Shown in pieces: positions 9,007 to 19,055 of a stretch of 64,000 nucleotides of DNA. The stretch covers positions 248,001 through 312,000 of the forward strand of contig DASCOS010000009.1 in the NCBI GenBank assembly GCA_036012125.1, given 5' to 3'. Each line of letters starts with the position of its first letter. Within the stretch, counting starts at the first letter, position 1. A program made the translations under genes and the position numbers. Under the pieces are notes generated by a model. That model did no database searches, was not told where the DNA came from, and saw only the letters and a list, made by a program, of their open reading frames with translations. The stretch comes from Vicinamibacterales bacterium. GTDB taxonomy: Bacteria > Acidobacteriota > Vicinamibacteria > Vicinamibacterales > UBA823.

Positions 9007-9774
9007 CTAGCGTCTAACAGCGGTCTCAACGCCGCGCACTCGCCACGATGTATACGCCAACCAACTGACCGGTAATAGCACCAATAGGTAAGTCAAATAC
9101 TGCCCATACCTGCCGTCTGGGCCATAGGGCTCAGTCGCCCAGTGGAGCGGTTCGCTATAGGGAAAAATGTTGGCCTCGGTCAACTCGTGAAATCCGTAAA
9201 TGAATAGCTGTACAACGAAAACCATCAGAAAGATTGCGGTGACTTGGAAGAACCTCGTCAGATTCACCCGATGGCCATAGCGAGACCAGAGCCAAGCCAC
9301 AAACGCGGCGCTCAGAATGCCAGCTGTCGCCCCCACAACGAGTTGTGCTGACCGCACTTGAAACAGCAGCGCGTTCATCAAAAGCGCTGCCTCCATCCCT
9401 TCCCGTGTGATCATTAGCAGTGTGAAGCCAAAAACTCCAAGGAAAGCCCACACGCCAGGTCTTTGGCTCGACTCCCGCAATCGCTCTTCAATTTCACCCT
9501 TCAGCTTCTTCGCGACACGCAACATATGGAATGTTAGCGAAGCCACCATCACACCTGCGGCAATTGCCAATACACCCTCCCACAAAGCCTGATTGGAAGC
9601 CCGTTGGAAGGCAATACCGGCCAAAATACTCAGGGCGATCGAAACAACGATGCCCCAATAAATGGCCGGAATAAGCTGCGCCCGGCCACTTTTTCGCAGG
9701 TAGGCCAAGCTAATGGCGATAATAAGAAACGCTTCGAGCCCTTCCCTGAGCGTGATAACGAAGGCTTGCAGCAT
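9007..9774 (-). CDS. FTR1-family iron permease
   Basis: A 255-residue integral membrane protein with about seven hydrophobic segments. It carries the two REGxE motifs of the FTR1/EfeU family: REGLE at residues 10-14 and REGME in the middle. These Arg and Glu residues bind iron during transport across the inner membrane. The length is normal for bacterial FTR1. No EfeO/EfeB or multicopper oxidase partner is next to it, so iron oxidation would have to be supplied elsewhere. A Fur-box-like palindrome lies 42-56 bases upstream of the start, which fits iron-controlled expression. Confidence 0.92.
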   Translation of the reverse strand: MLQAFVITLREGLEAFLIIAISLAYLRKSGRAQLIPAIYWGIVVSIALSILAGIAFQRASNQALWEGVLAIAAGVMVASLTFHMLRVAKKLKGEIEERLRESSQRPGVWAFLGVFGFTLLMITREGMEAALLMNALLFQVRSAQLVVGATAGILSAAFVAWLWSRYGHRVNLTRFFQVTAIFLMVFVVQLFIYGFHELTEANIFPYSEPLHWATEPYGPDGRYGQYLTYLLVLLPVSWLAYTSWRVRGVETAVRR

Positions 9775-9815
9775 GAGTCCTCACGGCTTTCCCACTACCA
9801 AATGCACCAATAAAA

Positions 9816-9830
9816 TGAGATTCAGTCTCA
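9816..9830 (-). promoter_or_regulatory. Fur-box-like palindrome upstream of the iron permease
   Basis: TGAGATTCAGTCTCA fits the 7-1-7 Fur layout, with 6 of 7 arm positions pairing around a central C. It is placed just upstream of the FTR1 start at 9774, where a repressor would block transcription. The Fur role is inferred from sequence form and position. Confidence 0.55.
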
Positions 9831-9951
9831 GTATTAACTGGTAAGTCTACTGTCAAGGACGAGAATCGGTCAACTGTGATCGTTGCCCAAGTTGAGGTGC
9901 CAAGTTAAAGTTGTATAGAGCGAAACCACATCTATACGCGTGAGGCCAACA

Positions 9952-11229
9952 ATGTCTTTACGATCTACCACTATTCATCTCGTATTCTGCTGCGTTGCCC
10001 TGCCTCTCATGGTTACGTCGGTCACGGCTCACCCCGTCGCTCAACAAAACCTGGACGAGAGAGCGCGCGCGTTGCAGAAAGAGACACCGCTAATCGACGG
10101 CCATAATGACTTCCCGTGGGCCTTACGGCAGAACGTTGAACGAGATTTGAATCGGTTGGATATTCGTGTTGCACAGCCGTCAATCCACACCGACATTCCA
10201 CGATTGCGTGAAGGTGGGGTCGGTGCCCAGTTTTGGTCGGTCTATGTTCCAGCTAGCTTCGTCGGAGCTGATGCGGTCACGGCGACACTCGAAGAAGTCG
10301 ACACCGTGCACCAGATGATGCGCCGCTATCCCGAAGCGTTCGAACTGGCACTCACGGCTGACGATGTTGAACGAATCTTTCGTGGCGGTAAAGTCGCTTC
10401 AATGATGGGCATGGAAGGCGGCCATTCAATCGATTCTTCGCTAGCAACGCTTCGCATGTTCTACCGGCTCGGTGTCCGCTACATGACACTGACCCATGGC
10501 AGTAATGTCCCATGGGCTGATTCCAGCACCGACGAACCGGTACTTGGTGGACTATCGCGATTCGGCGAGGAGGTCATCCGTGAGATGAATTGGCTCGGCA
10601 TGCTCATCGACCTGAGCCATGTCTCGCCTGATACGATGCGGGACGCCCTCCGAATAACTGAAGCCCCGGTCATCTTTTCGCATTCCTCCGCGCGCGCGTT
10701 GACTGACGTGCCGCGTAACGTGCCAGATGACGTGCTTCGCCTGGTAGCCGAGAATGGCGGTGTCGTAATGGTGACCTTCGTGCCGCAGTTTATCTCGCCT
10801 GACGTCGCGGGCCATGGCCGAGCAGCCGAGGTGGAGGAGTTAAGATTGGAAGCCGCGTATCCTGGCAACGCGAACGCCATCGAAGCCGGAATGCAAACCT
10901 GGCTAGAAGCGAATCCGACGCCGCGCGCAACGCTCAGCCAGGTCGCCGACCACATCGATCACGTCCGCGACATCGCAGGGCTCGAGCACATCGGTATCGG
11001 CAGTGATTTCGACGGAATCTCAAGTGTGCCGGTAGGTTTAGAGGATGTGTCGACCTACCCGTCCCTGACGGCCGAACTGCTACGGAGAGGTTACACTGAT
11101 GAGCACGTGATGGGCATTCTCGGCGTAAACGTGCTACGGGTGATGCGTGAAGCCGAAGCGGTCGCCGAACGTCTCCAACGTACACGACCGCCATCACCAA
11201 CGCTTATCGAACACCTGGATGGGAGATAG
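9952..11229 (+). CDS. Exported membrane dipeptidase, peptidase family M19
   Basis: About 425 residues from ATG 9952, which has GTGAGG upstream; the GTG at 9940 is less likely. A signal peptide covers about the first 25 residues. The M19 metal motif DGHNDFPW appears early. MGMEGGHSI, TLTHGSNVPW, LIDLSHVS and HSSARAL follow, giving the Glu and His dizinc ligands, and GIGSDFDG lies near the end. Renal-dipeptidase-type enzymes cleave dipeptides, including those with a C-terminal D-amino acid. The exported TenA gene starts 11 bases after its stop, so the two are probably co-transcribed. Confidence 0.92.
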   Translation: MSLRSTTIHLVFCCVALPLMVTSVTAHPVAQQNLDERARALQKETPLIDGHNDFPWALRQNVERDLNRLDIRVAQPSIHTDIPRLREGGVGAQFWSVYVPASFVGADAVTATLEEVDTVHQMMRRYPEAFELALTADDVERIFRGGKVASMMGMEGGHSIDSSLATLRMFYRLGVRYMTLTHGSNVPWADSSTDEPVLGGLSRFGEEVIREMNWLGMLIDLSHVSPDTMRDALRITEAPVIFSHSSARALTDVPRNVPDDVLRLVAENGGVVMVTFVPQFISPDVAGHGRAAEVEELRLEAAYPGNANAIEAGMQTWLEANPTPRATLSQVADHIDHVRDIAGLEHIGIGSDFDGISSVPVGLEDVSTYPSLTAELLRRGYTDEHVMGILGVNVLRVMREAEAVAERLQRTRPPSPTLIEHLDGR

Positions 11230-11240
11230 CGAGATTCCTA

Positions 11241-11996
11241 ATGAAATTCTGGATAAGCAAGATGTGGGAGAGTCGGTTACTTTCTGCCGCCATGATTGCA
11301 ATGTGCTCGGCCACACAACCTTTGGCAGCCCAAACATTTTCCGACGAGCTGTGGAATGCTAACCAGAATGTGTACGATGCGATCCTCGAACACCCGTTTT
11401 TGACCGGAATGCAGGATGGGTCACTTCCTCCTGATATCTTCGCCTCCTACGTCGTTCAGGACACCCTTTATTTGCAAGCTTTCGCGGACGCACTAACAAC
11501 TGCGGCCACCAAGGCTCCCGACCGGGCATGGGCCAAACAGTTAGCTGCCGATGCACAGGATAGCCTTGAAGAAGAGCGTCGGTTACATAGAGAGGTCTTT
11601 GCGAGTCTCGGTATAAGTGAGGCGGAGGCTGCGAAGATTGATTCGACGCCAAACGCTTTTGCTTACGCTAACTTCCTCATCGTCACCGCTGACCACCGCC
11701 CATTTGCAGAAGTGATCGCAGCCTTATTGCCGTGCTATTGGATTTACTGGGAGGTTGGGAAAGCGCTCCAATCCAGTGGTTCGCCGAACCCACTCTACCA
11801 AGCCTGGATCGACACCTATATTGCGCCTGGATACGCGGACACCGTTACCGCCGTCATCCAAATGGTCGACTCAGTGGCCGCGACCGCCGATGCAACGACC
11901 CGGGAACGGATGCACGAACACTTCCGCCGTAGCAGCAGTTACGAGTGGCTGTTCTGGGACGCAGCCTATCGGAGCCAGACCTGGCCATCTAGATAA
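11241..11996 (+). CDS. TenA-family protein with a signal peptide
   Basis: A 251-residue protein. After a hydrophobic N-terminus (about residues 9-30, ending LAAQ) it shows the TenA/thiaminase II fold: HPFLTGMQDGSLPPDIFASY, a Cys in LLPCYWIYWEVG at the place of the TenA active-site Cys, and the C-terminal SYEWLFWDAAY. Known TenA proteins hydrolyse aminopyrimidine thiamine breakdown products in the cytoplasm. An exported copy is unusual and may act on thiamine or degradation products in the periplasm. It lies 11 bases downstream of the M19 gene and converges on the DUF349 gene. Confidence 0.85.
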   Translation: MKFWISKMWESRLLSAAMIAMCSATQPLAAQTFSDELWNANQNVYDAILEHPFLTGMQDGSLPPDIFASYVVQDTLYLQAFADALTTAATKAPDRAWAKQLAADAQDSLEEERRLHREVFASLGISEAEAAKIDSTPNAFAYANFLIVTADHRPFAEVIAALLPCYWIYWEVGKALQSSGSPNPLYQAWIDTYIAPGYADTVTAVIQMVDSVAATADATTRERMHEHFRRSSSYEWLFWDAAYRSQTWPSR

Positions 11997-12012
11997 CCTG
12001 GATATGGAGCAC

Positions 12013-14901
12013 TTAACCCGCCTGACGTGACGGCTTGGTAGGCTTACGCTTACTCTGAGCGAAGAACCGATCACAGGCTTGTGTGAACCGCTTGGTTATA
12101 CGTTTTCCCTCCTCACCGTATGGCGGTGGGAGCCGCTTCCACTCTAGCTGAACCCGCTTGGCTTCTTCCACGCTCGCACGACGCTCGGCCGCAGGATCGA
12201 CCTTGGCACCCATCGTATTGGCAGCTAGCGTCTCACGCCAACTGCTGGCTAGAAGCTCGGCTGGAGATAATTCGGTCTTAGTATCCACCTTGTCCGACAC
12301 GAGCAGACTCTCAATCCGTTCACACAGCAGCTCCATCCTCTGTCGGCTCACCTCCGGATCGAGGTCCGTATCATGAAATGCCTCGGGAAACCTCTCGACG
12401 AGCCTACCGATCGAATCATGGAATCTGGAGTTGAGCTGCCGGGCACGCTGTTCCGGCAATCCATCAGCCTGCCCCCACTGACGACGAACGGCTGACACTT
12501 GGTCTGCCATATCCTCCGGTGGGGTTGGCGACGCCTCGCCTTTGGCAACTGATTCGAGAGGAAGAAGTGCTTCAAGCCTTGCGCACAACGTCTCACGAGC
12601 AGCAATCTGGTCAGCCAGCCGCGCTTCTTCCTGCTCGGTCAACCTTTCCGAAACTTTCGTGCAGGCAACTCGAAACCGTTGCCAGATTGCATCCGACTTG
12701 CTTCGCTTGACGGGCCCAATCCTCCGCCATTCCATCTCAAGCCGTCTAACCGTTTTTACTGCTTCAGCATCAGCCGAATCGGCTAACGCTTCAGCTTGTT
12801 TGCAGAGCGCTTCCTTATGGGAGTAGTTCTTTGCCCAGACCTCCTTCTGTTGATTGAGATTTGCTTTACGTCGTTCAAAAAACTGGTCGCAAGCTCCACG
12901 AAACCGCTTCCAGGTCGCTTGTGAGTGCTTCCTTGGCACTCCACCGATGGCCTTCCATACGGCCTGTAACTCCACGATACGCGCCGCCGTCTTGAGCCAA
13001 TCGGTCGATGTCACCAATGCTTCAACCTGCTCACACAGCGCTATCTTCTTTATTAGATTTGCCTTCCTAGCTTTGGCTTGCTCTGCAAAATATGTTGCGC
13101 ACCTCGCATAAGCCTGATCATGGGCAGTCTTGAAGCGCTGCCAAAGCTCAGCAGCTCGCTCACGAGGCACCGTCGCAACGGTTTTCCACTGGGCAACGAC
13201 CTCACGCAACTCACGTGCTACCTCAGCCAAGTCTTCACGGTCGGCTAACGCCTCAACACGTTGACAAAGTTCTTCTTGGACATTTACATTTGCCCAGCGC
13301 CTCCAGGACTCGATCTCACGAAGCTCATACAGCTTCGGATGGAGCATCTTCTGCAATGCTTTCAACCGCGCCTCAAATGAAGTACGGTCGTGTTTTGTTG
13401 GCAAGGCCGGTGTATGCTCGAGTGCCTTGCGGACGTCTCGGTAGCCGCGCTCCACCTGCTTCAATGTCATCACAGGCGAAACGGTGAGCGCCTCAAGCTG
13501 ATCGCAACGCTGCGTCAACCGCGAGAGATTAATCCGACGCCGTTCAGTTTCTGAAGCGCGTATAGCTTCTTTCTTCGTGCGCAACGCATCGTTGATCGCA
13601 TGGACCCGACCTCGGAGCCCCTCTGTCCAAGAACCTTCAAGCCTCGGCCATCCCTTCTTTAAAGACGGCCAGGTCGATGAGACCTCGTCAAGAGCGCCCG
13701 CGGCAACCTTCGCTTCTATCGATTCGAGATCCTTTTCGACCTGGTGTCGCCAGGAGAGAATCTCACTGAACATTTCATGACGCCTGAGCGCTGAGGCACA
13801 TCCATCGTCGAACCGTCTCGTCAGTCCAGAGCTTTCCTCGACGCTTAACAACTCTGCAGCCGGTAACACATCCCAAGCCGTCTTTGCCGACTCCACCTCC
13901 GCCGGCACATCTTTACCCTCAGCGCGCTCGACACACTCGCATAGGGTGACCCGTGGCGCAGCCTGCTCGGCCCGCTTCTTGCGTCGCAGAGCCTCATCCG
14001 CCTGAGACCGATGATGCTCGTCAATACGTTTTCTTAGTACGGTCACCGCGGTCACGAATCGATTCGAGCAACCGTCTTCGGATTGATCGCCTCCGCCTAG
14101 ATTAGACCAGGCGCTCTCCGCTTCGCGCAGTCCATCGATAACAACCGACCAGTCTTCAGAACCACTCAGACCTTCAACCCGTTCACAGAGTTCCACACGC
14201 TTGGCTTCGCTGTCAGCATCAGCACCGGCTACTATTTCTCGTTCCTTGACCACTGCTCTTGCTCGCCGGGCCACAATCTTATTCTTGGCACGCAAGGCGA
14301 TTGCAGCTAAACCACGAGCTGCATCTGTGTTTGACGGCGGCGCTTCAGCCAATCGGCTAAACGCAGTAAGGGCAACATCCTTGTGATCGCTCTTTATTGC
14401 CACCGCGATAAGTTCACCGGTCTCATCGGTGCTAAGCCTTGAAAGCGCTTCAAGGCGTACGCCGTTATAGCCAGCGCGGCGCGCCAACCCACCGAGCAAT
14501 TTAACTTCGGTCACCCGTGTCAAAGCTTCGGTGGCAATCGACTCATGGTCGGCGGCACGTGCCACATCAGCAAGGTCCCGTTGATCGGTAAGCGCCCTGA
14601 GTGCAGTAACGCCAATCGCGACATCGTTGGTGGTTGTTACTAGATCGACCAATATAGCGGCTGCCGTCGCGCGCACCATTTCATCCGCTTCTTCACGCAC
14701 AATCGCCGTCAGCGCCTCGAGATCGTCCAGACGCTCAACTGCTACCTGACGCACTTTCGCGTCGACATCGCTTCTCAAAATTTCAAGCAGGATTTCGTCC
14801 GTATCCTCATCATCAGCAAGCTGCCGCACAGCCGCAACGCGAACCGCTGGGTCTTCGTGCTTCCACTCTGGGTTAGGCCGGATCTTATCGAGGATGCTCA
14901 T
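12013..14901 (-). CDS. Large HEAT-repeat plus multi-DUF349 protein
   Basis: A 962-residue protein. ATG 14901 is preferred over a TTG one codon upstream. The first 230 residues are HEAT-like helices (for example HEDPAVRVAAVRQLADDE and repeated ALxxLxD patterns). The rest is a helical array with DUF349 repeats. Each repeat has a form like LCERVEAL, then W..IG.VPR, then LW.RF..A.D; three are clear (residues about 545-770) and several are degenerate. DUF349 proteins are soluble, coiled-coil rich and of unknown function. There is no signal peptide. The gene is convergent with the TenA gene and divergent from the cyclophilin gene. Confidence 0.85.
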   Translation of the reverse strand: MSILDKIRPNPEWKHEDPAVRVAAVRQLADDEDTDEILLEILRSDVDAKVRQVAVERLDDLEALTAIVREEADEMVRATAAAILVDLVTTTNDVAIGVTALRALTDQRDLADVARAADHESIATEALTRVTEVKLLGGLARRAGYNGVRLEALSRLSTDETGELIAVAIKSDHKDVALTAFSRLAEAPPSNTDAARGLAAIALRAKNKIVARRARAVVKEREIVAGADADSEAKRVELCERVEGLSGSEDWSVVIDGLREAESAWSNLGGGDQSEDGCSNRFVTAVTVLRKRIDEHHRSQADEALRRKKRAEQAAPRVTLCECVERAEGKDVPAEVESAKTAWDVLPAAELLSVEESSGLTRRFDDGCASALRRHEMFSEILSWRHQVEKDLESIEAKVAAGALDEVSSTWPSLKKGWPRLEGSWTEGLRGRVHAINDALRTKKEAIRASETERRRINLSRLTQRCDQLEALTVSPVMTLKQVERGYRDVRKALEHTPALPTKHDRTSFEARLKALQKMLHPKLYELREIESWRRWANVNVQEELCQRVEALADREDLAEVARELREVVAQWKTVATVPRERAAELWQRFKTAHDQAYARCATYFAEQAKARKANLIKKIALCEQVEALVTSTDWLKTAARIVELQAVWKAIGGVPRKHSQATWKRFRGACDQFFERRKANLNQQKEVWAKNYSHKEALCKQAEALADSADAEAVKTVRRLEMEWRRIGPVKRSKSDAIWQRFRVACTKVSERLTEQEEARLADQIAARETLCARLEALLPLESVAKGEASPTPPEDMADQVSAVRRQWGQADGLPEQRARQLNSRFHDSIGRLVERFPEAFHDTDLDPEVSRQRMELLCERIESLLVSDKVDTKTELSPAELLASSWRETLAANTMGAKVDPAAERRASVEEAKRVQLEWKRLPPPYGEEGKRITKRFTQACDRFFAQSKRKPTKPSRQAG

Positions 14902-15170
14902 CAATTCGTGTCAGCGTTAATATGCCACGTGTCCATAGTTTACAAAACCCCGACGAACTCGCGCCACTGGTCTAAGTAAGCCGGGCTACGCCAGGCGACT
15001 AGACAGGTTCGCCGATAATTATGCATACTCGAGGTCGGGTTGTGGACTGTCGGCTCCGTCAGCCTAGCCTGATCCCGACCCCTGTGGAATCAGAGGTTTC
15101 GGATCGCAATCCAAAATATATGAGTTCAGGCGCCCAGTGATGTTCATCTCGTTAAATTAAGGAGTCCCTC

Positions 15171-15740
15171 ATGCCCCTGCGTGCTGTTATCGGAACTGCG
15201 TGTCTCAGTGTCCTGTTTGCTGCCGTCCCCGCCTCGGCCCAAAACCCGGTCGTCGTCATTGAAACCAGTGTTGGGAACATTACAGCCGAGCTCTATCGAG
15301 ACAAGGCGCCGATTAGCGTTGAGAACTTTCTTGGCTATGTGGAGTCTGGGTTTTTTGGCGGCACGATCTTCCACCGAGTGATCAAGGGCTTCATGATTCA
15401 GGGTGGCGGCTTCACCCAAGAAATGATGCGGAAGGAGACCAACGCGTCGATCAAGAACGAAGCGACTAACGGCGTGGGAAACGAGCGGGGCACCTTGGCG
15501 ATGGCACGTACCGGCGAAGTTGACAGTGCAACGGCGCAGTTCTTTATTAATACCGTAAACAATCGTGCTCTAAATAACCGAGGTACCGACCCTGCTCAAT
15601 ACGGCTACGCGGTCTTCGGCAAGGTTACTGACGGGATGAACGTGGTTGATCAAATTGAGAATGCAGCCACTGGGACGAGCGGACCCTATCGGGATGTGCC
15701 GTCAACGCCGATCGTAATCAACGCCATCCGTCTTCAGTAG
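15171..15740 (+). CDS. Exported peptidyl-prolyl cis-trans isomerase, cyclophilin type
   Basis: A 189-residue protein with an AAGGAG site just before the ATG and a signal peptide of about 23 residues ending ASAQ. The cyclophilin core is complete: [28 protein letters not shown] (catalytic region), GTLAMAR and SATAQFFIN, with a C-terminal [15 protein letters not shown]. It should catalyse proline isomerisation of exported proteins in the periplasm. Size is normal for bacterial PpiA-like proteins. A hairpin 10 bases after the stop may end the transcript. Confidence 0.93.
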   Translation: MPLRAVIGTACLSVLFAAVPASAQNPVVVIETSVGNITAELYRDKAPISVENFLGYVESGFFGGTIFHRVIKGFMIQGGGFTQEMMRKETNASIKNEATNGVGNERGTLAMARTGEVDSATAQFFINTVNNRALNNRGTDPAQYGYAVFGKVTDGMNVVDQIENAATGTSGPYRDVPSTPIVINAIRLQ

Positions 15741-15749
15741 TCACTTCCT

Positions 15750-15782
15750 GCCCTGGGCACCGCAACACGCGACGCCCAGGGC
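15750..15782 (+). terminator. GC-rich hairpin after the cyclophilin gene
   Basis: Perfect 9-base arms GCCCTGGGC (15750-15758) and GCCCAGGGC (15774-15782) begin 10 bases after the stop. There is no T-run, so termination would be inefficient or protein-assisted. Confidence 0.4.
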
Positions 15783-15821
15783 TGCCCCACCCGCTGCCGC
15801 GTCGTATCGCTGCTGTTGCCA

Positions 15822-16481
15822 ATGGATAAGTCCATTTCTCGACTGTTTTTTTCGTTCGGCGCTTTTGAAAACCACGTTCGTGCGGCCCTGTACCGGGAAA
15901 AACCCGGCGAGGCGGCCCACCTTGATATGGCGCCCCGCCCACGCCGGCCGCTACACAAGGATAAGACTTCGTTACGTAAAGCGGCCGGCCTCCTTCTTCT
16001 ATATCCTCTCGACGGAAAGCCCCACATGCTCTTAACTGAGCGAGCTGGCACGCTGCCTCGGCATGGTGGGCAAGTCTCGTTACCTGGCGGCACCCTTGAG
16101 CCTTCCGAGACTATCGAGGCTACGGCGTTACGAGAAGCATTCGAAGAATGTGGTGTGCAACCTGATACCGTACGCGTGTTGGGTACACTCACCCCGATTC
16201 AAATCCCGGTCAGTAGCTTTCTTCTATATCCTATCGTCGGTGCCATATCGGAGCGGCCCGAATTTCGACCCAACTCTAGTGAAGTCACCCGGGTCTTGGA
16301 AGCTGCGGTCCAAGTGCTCCTTGAGCCGGGTTGTCTTGGGCGCCGTCACCAGACACGCGACGGCATTGATATCGACGTTCCGTACTTCGATCTCTCGGGG
16401 ATACGGGTGTGGGGTGCAACAGCGATGATAATCGCCGAGTTTCTTCACCTGCTCGGCTACGAACCCGACCCGTGGACCTGA
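15822..16481 (+). CDS. CoA pyrophosphatase-type Nudix hydrolase
   Basis: 219 residues from ATG 15822; the frame also offers a TTG two codons earlier. The Nudix box is complete: Gly90, Glu96, Arg104, Glu105, Glu108, Glu109 and Gly111, preceded by LTERAGTLPRHGGQVSLPGG. The LTERA...H.GQ.S.PGG upstream element is characteristic of the NudL/YeaB CoA-pyrophosphatase branch, which cleaves CoA to 4'-phosphopantetheine and 3',5'-ADP. Soluble, with no signal peptide. Confidence 0.85.
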   Translation: MDKSISRLFFSFGAFENHVRAALYREKPGEAAHLDMAPRPRRPLHKDKTSLRKAAGLLLLYPLDGKPHMLLTERAGTLPRHGGQVSLPGGTLEPSETIEATALREAFEECGVQPDTVRVLGTLTPIQIPVSSFLLYPIVGAISERPEFRPNSSEVTRVLEAAVQVLLEPGCLGRRHQTRDGIDIDVPYFDLSGIRVWGATAMIIAEFLHLLGYEPDPWT

Positions 16482-16582
16482 TCCGTCGGGCCACCTAACG
16501 ATCCACACCGAACGACCGAAACAAGGGAAGAGTCCCTGGGTTGTCTCCCTCTCGTAGGTAAACCACCACTCCCCAGCGGCTA

Positions 16583-16588
16583 AGGAGG
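16583..16588 (+). promoter_or_regulatory. Ribosome binding site that fixes a TTG start
   Basis: AAGGAG within TAAGGAGGTA lies about 10 bases before the TTG at 16599. No ATG or GTG lies at a usable distance in this frame. It therefore supports TTG as the real start of the topoisomerase A gene. Confidence 0.6.
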
Positions 16589-16598
16589 TACTCGCAGT

Positions 16599-19031
16599 TT
16601 GGCTCGTCGAAAGTCCAAGAAAAAAAGGGGAGCACTGCTCGATCTCACCGAAGGCGACGATTCACTGTCGCGCGGAAAGCGGAAGGGCAGCAGCGTGCCC
16701 GAAGAGCCCAGCGTCTCTCTGCATGAAGCTGCGGAAGCGCGCTATCTTAATTACGCTCTTTCGGTTATCACCTCCCGCGCGCTACCTGACGTTCGCGACG
16801 GGCTCAAACCTGTGCAGCGTCGCATCCTCTACACGATGTGGGACCAGCGTCTCACAGCTGATGTTAAGCATCGCAAGTGCGCCAAGGTGGTCGGCGACGT
16901 TATGGGAAATTACCACCCGCACGGCGACACGGCCCTCTACGATTCCCTAGTGCGCATGGCACAGCCGTTCTCATTGCGTTACCCCCTCATCGACGGCTCG
17001 GGCAACTTCGGGTCACTCGATGGCGACCGCGCAGCAGCGATGCGGTACACCGAATGTCGTCTCGCACGAGTGGCGGACGATATTCTTACCGAAATCGATC
17101 AGGGAACGGTGAGTTTCCAACCCAACTACGACGGTAGCCGCCAAGAGCCGACGGTTCTTCCCTCGCGTCTCCCCAACTTGCTCATTAATGGCGCGACCGG
17201 TATCGCGGTCGGCATGGCAACCAATATCCCACCGCACAACCTTGGCGAAGTCTGTACCGCGCTACTCAAGCTTCTCGACAGTGATTTCGAGCTGAGCTCG
17301 GTCCGACTATGCCAGTGGGTTAAAGGCCCTGACTTCCCGACCGGGGGTCAGATCTTGAACTCGCCCAAAGAACTAAAGAGTATCTACAAAACTGGCTCGG
17401 GTGTTATCCGTCTGCGCGCTACCTGGAAAACTGGACCCACTACGCGCAGTGGCAAGCTCGTCTACATCACGAGCGTGCCCTACACCGTAAACAAAGCGCA
17501 ACTCATCGAGCGAATCGCCGCCGTGGCGTTAAGTCGCAAGCTGCCGCCGTTGCTCGATGTCAGGGACCTCTCGACCGACGAAATCTGTATTGCGCTAGAA
17601 CTCAAGCGAGAAGCAGACGAGAAGATGGTGTTGGCCTATCTCTTCAAGCATACGCCGTTACAAACGAGCATCACCGTCAACCTAACGTGCCTTGTGCCAG
17701 AAGAACTCCCAGACGGTCGAGAGGTTGGCCGGCCCTATCAGCTCGACCTGCATGAAGCGTTGTTTAACTTCCTAAAGTTCCGGTTGGTTGTGGTCACCCG
17801 TCGGCTCGAGCACGAGTTGGCAGCGCTCAAACGACGGATACACATTCTCGAAGGCTTTGCGAAAGTCTTCGACGCCCTCGACGCCATCATCAAATTGATA
17901 CGTGGCTCCGACGGAAAAGCCGATGCCGCAAAGAAAATAATGAAGCGGTTCTCGCTCGATGCGGAGCAAACCGATGCAGTCCTTGAACTAAAGATCTATC
18001 GGCTAGCACGACTGGAAATTCTTCAAATTCGAGAAGAACTCTCAGCCAAGAAACGACGGGCGCGAAAAATCGGTGGCTTACTAAAGGACGAAGAAGCTCG
18101 CTGGACGCTGGTCCGCGACGAAATTGTGGACATCCAAAAAACCTACGGGAGCGCGAAGGCCGACGGCCGCCGGACTGCCATTGAGCCCGACGAGGACGAC
18201 GTCGAATACTCAGCTGAAGATTTCATCGTCGAAGAAGATAACTTCGTCATCGTATCGTGCGACGGTTGGGTAAAACGCCAGAAGAACCCCCCTGACCTAT
18301 CTACAACCCGTCTACGTGAAGGTGATTCGGTGCTGAGCGTCCTAGCTGGCAGCACAAGATCGACGGCTGCGTTTTTCACTAACTACGGTACCGCCTACAC
18401 ATGTCGGATCATTGACGTGCCAGCATCAACCGGTCACGGCGAACCGATTCAACGGTTATTTAAACTGAAAGATGGCGAGCGGATCGTTGCAGCGGTAAGC
18501 CTCGACCCTCGAGCAACCACCGGCGACATTGTCGCCGCGACGGAGGATGATGTCCCCCCTGTGCACGGAGTCGCGGTGACCAGCGACGGCTACAGTCTGC
18601 GCTTTGGTCTCCAGTCGTTCGTCGAACCAAGCACCCGTACCGGGCGCCGGTTCGCTCGTCCCGCGAAAAGCACCGAGGTCATTGGTGTCGCCACCACGAC
18701 CGGCGAAGAAATCTTGATCGTTGCGACGCAGCAGGCACGAGCACTCCTTTGCCGTGCTGACGAGATTAACTATCTCTCGGGACCCGGCAAGGGTGTAATC
18801 CTGATTAAGATCAAGCGGGACACCGACCGCGTGCTCGGCTTCGTGGCATCGACGGGCGAACGCGACCTGCTGACAGTGGAAACCAGCCGCAGCGCGACAC
18901 AGACCATTAGCACCGCAAAATATGAGGTCACTGGGCGCGGCGGTAAAGGCCGGGAACTCCTTCAACGAGGACAATTCATGCGAGTCATTCCAGCCCAGCC
19001 CGAGGTGCCGGCCGTACCAGTCGACAACTGA
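16599..19031 (+). CDS. Type IIA topoisomerase subunit A (topoisomerase IV A-like)
   Basis: 810 residues from a TTG start with a near-perfect ribosome binding site. The N-terminus is very basic (RRKSKKKRG). The breakage-reunion domain follows: [48 protein letters not shown] and [11 protein letters not shown] with the active-site Tyr. It continues through the coiled coil (residues about 400-510) and a C-terminal propeller. A normal GyrA box early in the propeller is not seen; a GRGGKG sequence appears only near the C-terminus, which favours topoisomerase IV over gyrase. The B subunit follows 24 bases later. Assignment as ParC rather than a GyrA paralogue is probable, not certain. Confidence 0.88.
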   Translation: MARRKSKKKRGALLDLTEGDDSLSRGKRKGSSVPEEPSVSLHEAAEARYLNYALSVITSRALPDVRDGLKPVQRRILYTMWDQRLTADVKHRKCAKVVGDVMGNYHPHGDTALYDSLVRMAQPFSLRYPLIDGSGNFGSLDGDRAAAMRYTECRLARVADDILTEIDQGTVSFQPNYDGSRQEPTVLPSRLPNLLINGATGIAVGMATNIPPHNLGEVCTALLKLLDSDFELSSVRLCQWVKGPDFPTGGQILNSPKELKSIYKTGSGVIRLRATWKTGPTTRSGKLVYITSVPYTVNKAQLIERIAAVALSRKLPPLLDVRDLSTDEICIALELKREADEKMVLAYLFKHTPLQTSITVNLTCLVPEELPDGREVGRPYQLDLHEALFNFLKFRLVVVTRRLEHELAALKRRIHILEGFAKVFDALDAIIKLIRGSDGKADAAKKIMKRFSLDAEQTDAVLELKIYRLARLEILQIREELSAKKRRARKIGGLLKDEEARWTLVRDEIVDIQKTYGSAKADGRRTAIEPDEDDVEYSAEDFIVEEDNFVIVSCDGWVKRQKNPPDLSTTRLREGDSVLSVLAGSTRSTAAFFTNYGTAYTCRIIDVPASTGHGEPIQRLFKLKDGERIVAAVSLDPRATTGDIVAATEDDVPPVHGVAVTSDGYSLRFGLQSFVEPSTRTGRRFARPAKSTEVIGVATTTGEEILIVATQQARALLCRADEINYLSGPGKGVILIKIKRDTDRVLGFVASTGERDLLTVETSRSATQTISTAKYEVTGRGGKGRELLQRGQFMRVIPAQPEVPAVPVDN

Positions 19032-19055
19032 GGCTGACATCTAATAGGCACATTT

